Source: Pseudanabaena sp. CAN_BIN31 (GTDB lineage: Bacteria > Cyanobacteriota > Cyanobacteriia > Pseudanabaenales > Pseudanabaenaceae). From it: a stretch of DNA of 6,860 nucleotides. This document shows, piece by piece, positions 1-4,115 of the stretch; the first letter of the stretch is position 1, and each line of letters starts with the position of its first letter. The position numbers and the translations under genes are program-made. The notes beneath the pieces are model-generated. The model saw only the letters and a list, made by a program, of their open reading frames with translations, ran no database searches and had not been told where the DNA came from. Location of the stretch: assembly GCA_026785865.1 (NCBI GenBank), contig JAJAZG010000306.1, positions 1 through 6,860 on the forward strand. The letters run 5' to 3'.

Positions 1-1
1 A

Positions 2-136
2 ATCAATACTTGGGTAGTTGCTCGTAACTTTGCTCTAAATCTCTACCGTTCTAACCTCTTTGATAATATGGCTCAAGCTCAACGTAAATGTACCTTTGGG
101 CTTGATACCCTCAAACGTATTTTTAGAATGAAATAG
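2..136 (+). CDS. C-terminal end of a DDE-type IS transposase (partial, cut by window edge)
   Basis: An open frame enters from the left edge and gives 44 residues before a TAG stop. It starts INTWVVARNFALNLYR and ends GLDTLKRIFRMK. The pattern of an aliphatic/aromatic helix with RNFALNLYR, then a short basic tail ending in FRMK, resembles the C-terminus of IS4/ISAs1-like DDE transposases, where the last helices follow the catalytic Glu. The catalytic residues would lie outside the window, so activity cannot be judged. Two points support a mobile element: the stop codon sits directly against a candidate IS terminus, and the sequence immediately after it is the interior of a different gene (an FHA domain). 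The exact IS family is not certain; a full-length copy would settle it. Confidence 0.6.
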   Translation: MNTWVVARNFALNLYRSNLFDNMAQAQRKCTFGLDTLKRIFRMK

Positions 137-141
137 CCCTG
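116..141 (+). mobile_element. Probable right terminus of the insertion sequence
   Basis: The transposase stop (134-136) runs straight into CCCTG, which read from outside the element is CAGGGCTATTTC, the kind of terminal inverted repeat start (CAGGG) seen in ISAs1-like elements. After it the FHA reading frame begins without any gap. GCCCTG occurs twice, 10 bp apart (136-141 and 146-151), so the boundary could be at 141 or 151. The left end and the target duplication are outside the window, so the exact edge is inferred. Confidence 0.45.
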
Positions 142-318
142 GATCGCCCTGACACCTATAGGATTATTGATGGCAGTGACTTAGGCAAACGTAGCAAAAA
201 TGGGATTATTCTCAATGCTTTGAGAAAAGTTACTTCCTACGATTTGAAAGATGGCGATATTGCCACCTTTGCCCCTGAAGTGCATATTTTGTATTTAGAA
301 CCTAATATTCAGTCATAA
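142..318 (+). pseudogene. FHA-domain gene, 3' half only, disrupted by IS insertion
   Basis: A frame that is open from 127 (an in-frame TAG lies at 124-126) to the TAA at 316-318 reads, from about 142, DRPDTYRIIDG, then GKRSKNGIILN, then YDLKDGDIATFAPEV. This is the second half of an FHA fold: the strand before the conserved Asn-Gly loop, the SKNG loop itself, and the DLKDGD strand-turn typical of cyanobacterial FHA proteins. The first half, with the Gly-Arg and Ser-x-x-His phosphothreonine-binding motifs, is missing, and no start codon is available. About half of its residues match the C-terminal half of the intact FHA gene starting at 419, so it is a tandem paralogue inactivated by the insertion sequence on its left. 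It could still be the distal half of a split gene if the other part lies beyond the element. Confidence 0.75.
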
Positions 319-418
319 ATTCTTTTGTCAGATATTAGGGTGAAATCAAATCAAATGTCTACCAATAACATATACTTTTCGCTAGCAAGCGATATCTACT
401 TCTTTTTTTGGTCAGCTA
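319..418 (+). promoter_or_regulatory. Spacer upstream of the intact FHA gene with candidate -10 box
   Basis: The 100 bp between the broken and intact FHA genes contain TATACT at 371-376, a good -10 hexamer, but no matching -35 box at 17 bp. A small dyad, TCGCT-AGCA-AGCGA (379-392), would lie near the start of such a transcript. No Shine-Dalgarno sequence precedes the ATG at 419; a T-run precedes it instead. Confidence 0.25.
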
Positions 419-775
419 ATGAGCGAAGCACACGTTAGTCACACGCTATTAATTACAGATGCCAGAGGTAGTAGAAAACTCGCACTTGATGGACTAAAGT
501 ACACAATCGGGCGAGATGTGAATAATAATATTCAACTCTATTCACGTTTTGTGTCGCGTCAACATGCCGTATTACTGCGAGTGCCTGGGGAGGGCGGGAA
601 GTATTTGTATCGGGTTGTTGATGGGGATCTATCTGGTAAGCCTAGTGTCAATGGTGTAATCATTAATCATCATATCAAGATTGCCTCTTCCCATGATTTG
701 TGTAATGGGGATGTAATTACACTTGCCCCAAATGTGGAATTGACCTACCTTAGTAGCCAAGTTACCGCCTATTGA
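419..775 (+). CDS. FHA domain-containing protein (phosphothreonine-binding)
   Basis: The 118-residue protein is almost entirely one FHA domain, which binds phosphothreonine peptides and usually links Ser/Thr kinases to their targets. All landmark positions are visible: Gly31-Arg32 after the second strand (YTIGRD), the Ser46-Arg-Gln-His49 loop (VSRQH), and Asn78-Gly79 (KPSVNG) in the loop that contacts the peptide backbone. These residues are kept, so peptide binding is expected. There is no signal peptide, membrane segment or second domain, so it is probably a cytosolic adaptor. The partner kinase is not in the window. The start at 419 places only about 8 residues before the first FHA strand (HTLLITD), which is typical of cyanobacterial stand-alone FHA proteins; no ribosome binding site is visible. 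It lies 100 bp after a broken paralogue and is followed by a strong hairpin at 794-836, so it may be transcribed alone. Confidence 0.88.
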   Translation: MSEAHVSHTLLITDARGSRKLALDGLKYTIGRDVNNNIQLYSRFVSRQHAVLLRVPGEGGKYLYRVVDGDLSGKPSVNGVIINHHIKIASSHDLCNGDVITLAPNVELTYLSSQVTAY

Positions 776-793
776 TGGTTTGAGTAATCCAGC

Positions 794-836
794 TAATTTT
801 TTGAAAGTCCCGCGAAGTGGCACTTTCAAAAAATTA
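794..836. terminator. Long A/T-flanked hairpin after the FHA gene
   Basis: Two perfect 15-base arms (794-808 and 822-836) flank a 13-base GC-rich centre, CCCGCGAAGTGGC. The outer part of the stem is a T-run on the left and an A-run on the right, so the T tract lies on the 5' arm for the plus strand, the reverse of a normal intrinsic terminator. It may therefore act mainly as a structural 3' end or a repeat-type palindrome rather than a classical terminator. It begins 18 bp after the FHA stop. Confidence 0.5.
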
Positions 837-1008
837 TCTAGGTTCTATGGCAGCGCAAGTCGCTGTAGCGGCTAAATTTGATTAGAAAGAATTTTGATTT
901 TCATGTTTTTGCAGACACTTTTACAGATGATTTCTAGTTTGTGGATTCTAGAGTGAGATGAAACAATAAAATTTCATCACTCCGCAATTTGGCTTAATTG
1001 CAGCATAT
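837..1008 (+). promoter_or_regulatory. Intergenic leader with three dyads before the membrane protein gene
   Basis: No coding frame is supported here. Three inverted repeats are visible. CAGCG-CAAGT-CGCTG is at 851-865. A stem of 11 pairs with a 2-base bulge is at 951-963/972-982. GCAATT-TGGCTT-AATTGC is at 984-1001, ending 7 bases before the ATG at 1009. The last two would lie in the 5' leader of the downstream gene and could influence translation start. No clear -35/-10 pair or Shine-Dalgarno sequence was found. Confidence 0.3.
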
Positions 1009-1491
1009 ATGGCTCTTGTGTTATCCAATTCAGAAAACATAGATTTGTTGCTCTTTTGGGTCAAGCTAGCATCTGCTTTAGGAGCGATCGCGATCGCCTT
1101 ATTATTTCTATTTTGGTTGCGGCTCAATAAAATCGAAAATCGTATATATAAAAAAAAGCATCTAAAATCGAGATTAAATCGGAGAACTCCCCAAAAAACA
1201 CGAGTATCTACCCAATTTAAATCTAACCGCTCTGAAAATCTCACCACAGCCCCAAAGCGATCGCCCCAAACTCAAGTTTATCGGCAAGCTCCACGCTCAA
1301 CATCTTTAAAAAAATCAATTAAGCGATCTGGTAACTCACGTTGGTTATTGGCGATCGCGATCGCTAGTATTACAGGAATAGCGATCGCTTTGCTCCAACT
1401 AGGTAATGGCTTGATCAGCCCCGAATATACAACGCTTATTTGGCTATTTATTGGTGTAGGACTGGTTATTGGGGCAACTTATGCTTTTTAA
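1009..1491 (+). CDS. Hypothetical membrane protein with basic linker
   Basis: I do not recognise this 160-residue protein. It has a hydrophobic helix at about residues 12-38, a linker at 41-111 and two more helices at about 112-132 and 140-160, ending almost at the C-terminus. The linker is strikingly basic, about 22 Lys/Arg against two Glu, and rich in Ser, Thr, Gln and Pro, so it is probably disordered and, by the positive-inside rule, cytosolic. Parts of helices 1 and 2 read AIAIA and GIAIA and are encoded by overlapping HIP1 octamers. The gene has six HIP1 sites in 483 bp. The hydrophobic layout supports real coding despite the lack of a visible ribosome binding site. It ends 63 bp before csaB on the same strand, so a shared transcript and an envelope role are possible but unproven. 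The antisense frame over its 5' half is a shadow. Confidence 0.75.
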   Translation: MALVLSNSENIDLLLFWVKLASALGAIAIALLFLFWLRLNKIENRIYKKKHLKSRLNRRTPQKTRVSTQFKSNRSENLTTAPKRSPQTQVYRQAPRSTSLKKSIKRSGNSRWLLAIAIASITGIAIALLQLGNGLISPEYTTLIWLFIGVGLVIGATYAF

Positions 1492-1554
1492 TCGCGACAA
1501 ATGAGCGACAATTAGATTCATTAAAAAAGCTAAAAAATATCTGGGCAAATAAAT

Positions 1555-2598
1555 ATGCGACGTGCGGTTTTATGTGGATATTACGGAATGAGCAATGGTG
1601 GGGATGAGGCTTTGCTTGCTACCTTGTTGCAAATGTTACCGAAGGATGTCCAACCGCTTGTGTTGTCGGCTAGCCCGAAAGCTACTGAAAATTTACATCA
1701 GGTCGAGGCGAGCGATCGCTATTCGGTATTTTCATTAATTAATGAATTTAAGCGATCGGATGTATTTATTTGGGGCGGCGGGAGTCTCATGCAAGATGCG
1801 ACTAGTGCTAGAAATCCGATTTATTACGGCGGTTTAATGGGCTTAGCGCAGGGAATGGGTTTGGAGACGATCGCTTGGGCGCAGGGGGTAGGCCCATTGA
1901 ATCGCAAGTTAAGTAACTGGATCGCCAAACGATCTTTTCAAGGATGTAATGCGGTATCGGTACGCGATCGCCAATCAGCAAAATTATTAGCAAATTGGCA
2001 AGTCGAAAGTATCGTTGCGCCCGATCCTGTGTGGGCTTTGGAAGCAACGCCGATCAATATGTATCGTGATTTATCGAAACTTCGTGTGGCGGTGATTTTG
2101 CGATCGCACCCTGCGCTAACATCCTGTCGTCTTGCCACAATTACCGAAGCCTTGCAAAAATTACAAGCACAAACCGATGCTCATGTTTTGCTAATTCCAT
2201 TTCAACCGACCCAAGATAAGGCGATCGCCCAAGCAATTTGTGATGCGCTCAATCAAAAGCTTCCTAATCATAGTCAAGTGATTATTCAAAAAGATCCCCG
2301 CAAGCTCAAGGGGATTTTTTGTGGTGTGGATTTAGCGATCGCCATGCGTCTACATGGTTTGATCATGGCGGCGGCTGAGGGATGTCATTGTTCCGCAATT
2401 AGCTACGATCCGAAGGTTTCCTATCTAATGGAAGATCTAGGAATCTCTGGTTGGGAATTAGAGAATTTGCCAGACGATGCTCAGTTAATTGCTGATGTTT
2501 GGGTTAAGGAGATAGAAAATTGCGATCAAGGGTTGAGCGATCGCATTCACAAACTCAAACAACAAGCTTTCATTCATCAACAAATATTAAGCACATAA
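1555..2598 (+). CDS. csaB: Polysaccharide pyruvyl transferase CsaB
   Basis: The 347-residue protein matches the CsaB family in length and motifs. It transfers pyruvate from phosphoenolpyruvate onto a sugar of a peptidoglycan-linked cell-wall polymer, forming the ketal recognised by SLH domains. In cyanobacteria the SLH domains of outer-membrane porins bind this polymer, so CsaB helps hold the outer membrane to the wall. Visible motifs are GYYGMSNGGDEA at the N-terminus (8-19), a GT-B-like first nucleotide-binding turn; WGGGSLMQD (73-81); YYGGLMGLA (90-98); WAQGVGPL (108-115); DPVWAL (157-162); and MRLHGLIMAAAEG (264-276), which carries the conserved Arg-Leu-His. No signal peptide is present, so it should act in the cytosol on a lipid-linked precursor. 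The start gives only seven residues before the first motif. It follows the basic membrane protein gene by 63 bp and ends in a shared terminator with sat. A terminator-like hairpin lies inside it at 2289-2320. Confidence 0.93.
   Translation: MRRAVLCGYYGMSNGGDEALLATLLQMLPKDVQPLVLSASPKATENLHQVEASDRYSVFSLINEFKRSDVFIWGGGSLMQDATSARNPIYYGGLMGLAQGMGLETIAWAQGVGPLNRKLSNWIAKRSFQGCNAVSVRDRQSAKLLANWQVESIVAPDPVWALEATPINMYRDLSKLRVAVILRSHPALTSCRLATITEALQKLQAQTDAHVLLIPFQPTQDKAIAQAICDALNQKLPNHSQVIIQKDPRKLKGIFCGVDLAIAMRLHGLIMAAAEGCHCSAISYDPKVSYLMEDLGISGWELENLPDDAQLIADVWVKEIENCDQGLSDRIHKLKQQAFIHQQILST
2289..2320 (+). other. Terminator-like hairpin inside csaB
   Basis: Within the codons for residues 245-255 (KDPRKLKGIF region), an 11-pair stem with one G-T wobble has CCCC (2296-2299) facing GGGG (2310-2313) across a 10-base loop, and its 3' arm ends in six T (2315-2320). 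On the plus strand this has the shape of a weak intrinsic terminator, though the U-tract is partly used in the stem. It may be chance from the coding sequence. Confidence 0.35.
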
Positions 2599-2628
2599 AA
2601 AAAGGAGGCGCTTTGCGCCTCCTTTTTT
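2598..2628. terminator. Bidirectional intrinsic terminator between csaB and sat
   Basis: A perfect stem pairs 2598-2611 with 2615-2628 around a TTT loop: a run of A, then GGAGGCGC, then the complementary GCGCCTCC and six T. It is GC-rich at its core and has a U-tract on both strands, so it can end transcripts from either side. It begins at the last base of the csaB stop codon and ends 2 bp before the sat stop codon, serving both convergent genes within 32 bp. Confidence 0.92.
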
Positions 2629-2630
2629 GT

Positions 2631-3833
2631 TTAGATTTGAAAACTTGTAGCTGATTCGGCGATCGCCATTTTATGCATAATTTTCGCCAGCTCAGCCGCC
2701 ACTTCAGGACGCGAAAATTCAGGCGGTGGGCATTCGCCACGACGTAGCATTTCACGCACTTTCGTCCCCGAAAGATGCACTCGCTCTTCAGGAAGACTAG
2801 CACTAGTTTTAGTAGTTGCCATGCCCTGAGTACGTTTGCAATAAAAAGCATGTTCAAACATCAAAGGAATAATCCCTAGTTCGCCAATTTCAAATTCTTC
2901 AAAAATATGTTGCGCGTCATAGGTTCCATAATAGTCACCAACACCCGCATGATCGCGCCCAACAATAAAGTGAGTACAGCCATAGTTTTTACGAATCAAA
3001 GCATGGAAAATTGCTTCACGAGGGCCCGCATATCGCATCGCCGCAGGATTAATCGCTAGAGTCACGCGATCCAATGGGAAATAATGCTCTAACATGATTT
3101 CATAGCAACGCATCCGCACATCAGCGGGGACATCATCGCTCTTAGTCGCACCAACGAGAGGATGTAAGAACAAGCCATCAACGATTTCCAAAGCACATTT
3201 CTGAATATATTCATGGGCGCGGTGAATCGGGTTGCGAGTTTGGAAACCAACAATTGTACGCCAGCCTTTTTCGATGAATAATTGGCGCGAATCCGCAGGA
3301 TCGATCTGATAAGTAGGAAAAAGCGGATGGGGGCGACGCTCTAGTAACCAGATATCACCAGCGAGATAGACATCATCTTGAGCATAAACAACCTTGACTC
3401 CAGGGTGACGATCTTCGTTGGTGCGATAAACATGAATCGCTTCCTTGAGTTTGTCATATTTATATTTTTCGCTGAGTTCTAATACGCCAATAAACACGCC
3501 ATTAGGATCGTTAAGGCGGACAAGATCACCGATGTTTAAGGTATCCGCAACTTCAGTGGTGACAGGCAAAGTAATCGGAATCGACCAAGGTAAACCATTG
3601 GCGAGACGCATGTTCAAAACTACGGAATCATAGTCGGCTTTGCCCAAAAAGCCTGTGAGGGGGCTAAAACCACCGATCGCAATAAGCTCTAGGTCAGACA
3701 GCGATCGCTCAGTCAACTGCACAATCGGCAAGTGGTCAGCTTTGCCATAAAAAACTTCTTTTTGCGCTTCTGAAGCAATGCGATTGATTAGTTGACCACC
3801 ATGCGGTGCAATGTTTTTGAGTTGTCGAGCCAT
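2631..3833 (-). CDS. sat: Sulfate adenylyltransferase (ATP sulfurylase)
   Basis: This 400-residue enzyme makes adenosine 5'-phosphosulfate and pyrophosphate from ATP and sulfate, the first step of assimilatory sulfate reduction in the cytosol. It is the single-chain Sat type, not the CysDN type. The PUA-like N-terminal domain spans about 1-165 and the catalytic domain about 170-330. Key motifs are QTRNPIHRAHE (198-208), whose HxxH-like pair binds the ATP phosphates; HPLVGATKSDD (224-234); MRYAGPREA (266-274); and GRDHAGVGDYYG (292-303). The C-terminal SGTKVREMLRRGECPPPEFSRPEV (355-378) is also standard. Length agrees with cyanobacterial homologues of about 390 residues, and there is no APS kinase domain. 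The start is supported by the family-like NIAPHGGQLINRI at 7-19, and no clear ribosome binding site is seen. It is transcribed away from xfp and converges on csaB. Possible operator sites lie upstream at 3851-3920. Confidence 0.97.
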   Translation of the reverse strand: MARQLKNIAPHGGQLINRIASEAQKEVFYGKADHLPIVQLTERSLSDLELIAIGGFSPLTGFLGKADYDSVVLNMRLANGLPWSIPITLPVTTEVADTLNIGDLVRLNDPNGVFIGVLELSEKYKYDKLKEAIHVYRTNEDRHPGVKVVYAQDDVYLAGDIWLLERRPHPLFPTYQIDPADSRQLFIEKGWRTIVGFQTRNPIHRAHEYIQKCALEIVDGLFLHPLVGATKSDDVPADVRMRCYEIMLEHYFPLDRVTLAINPAAMRYAGPREAIFHALIRKNYGCTHFIVGRDHAGVGDYYGTYDAQHIFEEFEIGELGIIPLMFEHAFYCKRTQGMATTKTSASLPEERVHLSGTKVREMLRRGECPPPEFSRPEVAAELAKIMHKMAIAESATSFQI

Positions 3834-3942
3834 GACTTTTAAGTTTAAAGGTTTGAGTTTGGGTAATTTCTGGAATTATTAAGTTAATGCTAACTTTTTT
3901 TGACTACAAAGTTTGAGTTTAACCAGTAATAAATAGATAGGC
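3834..3942 (-). promoter_or_regulatory. sat upstream region with dyad and direct repeats
   Basis: A perfect inverted repeat, AAGTTA-ATGC-TAACTT (3881-3896), is centred about 55 bp before the sat start. It is flanked by two copies of GTTTGAGTTT (3851-3860 and 3911-3920) spaced exactly 60 bp apart. Such an arrangement could bind a sulfur-responsive regulator, but no known site is matched. I could not pick -35/-10 boxes with confidence. Confidence 0.3.
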
Positions 3943-3997
3943 AAAATCGAAAAAGCTGTGGCGCACGTTGCGCGATCGCCACAGCTTTTTCGGTTTT
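3943..3997. terminator. Long terminator-like hairpin between divergent sat and xfp
   Basis: Arms of 21 bases (3943-3963 and 3977-3997) pair throughout with one G-T type mismatch, around a 13-base centre that contains part of a HIP1 octamer (3972-3979). A second, competing stem GCGCA-CGT-TGCGC (3961-3973) overlaps the centre. The outer arms are A-rich on the left and T-rich on the right, so plus-strand transcripts would carry a T-tract at the end. No annotated gene ends here: sat starts to the left and xfp to the right. Confidence 0.6.
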
Positions 3998-4115
3998 AAG
4001 ATTTCTTTAAATCTAAAACAGATATGTACATCGCCAAGAATTTTTGTAATCACATGTAGAGTTGTGATGTCAGAAACCACAGAACTAATTAACGACAGAA
4101 ATAAATCGTAATTTT
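3998..4115 (+). promoter_or_regulatory. xfp upstream region
   Basis: This AT-rich stretch should hold the xfp promoter. It carries AGATTT-CTTT-AAATCT (3999-4014) and ATCACA-N8-TGTGAT (4049-4068), the latter about 50 bp before the ATG. Neither matches a known regulator site well: the second is the inverse of the CRP half-site order. No Shine-Dalgarno sequence precedes the ATG. Confidence 0.25.

Noticed and set aside
948..1247. Minus-strand frame of 99 codons opposite the membrane protein gene
   Set aside because: It is a shadow. The plus-strand frame has coherent membrane helices, while this one has no family features and no supported start.
3445..3633. Plus-strand frame of 62 codons inside sat
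   Set aside because: It lies wholly within the strongly conserved sat coding region on the other strand and has no recognisable features.
3881..3901. Intrinsic terminator from the AAGTTA/TAACTT dyad plus T-run
   Set aside because: The stem has only six, mostly A/T, pairs, and it lies in a promoter region. An operator is the more likely reading.
4046..4059. Possible NtcA site GTA-N8-TAG upstream of xfp
   Set aside because: The second half-site is TAG rather than TAC, and no TAN3T -10 box lies at the expected distance downstream.
4049..4068. CRP/SYCRP1 binding site
   Set aside because: The half-sites are in the order TCACA...TGTGA with an 8-bp gap. The CRP consensus is TGTGA-N6-TCACA, so the orientation and spacing are wrong.
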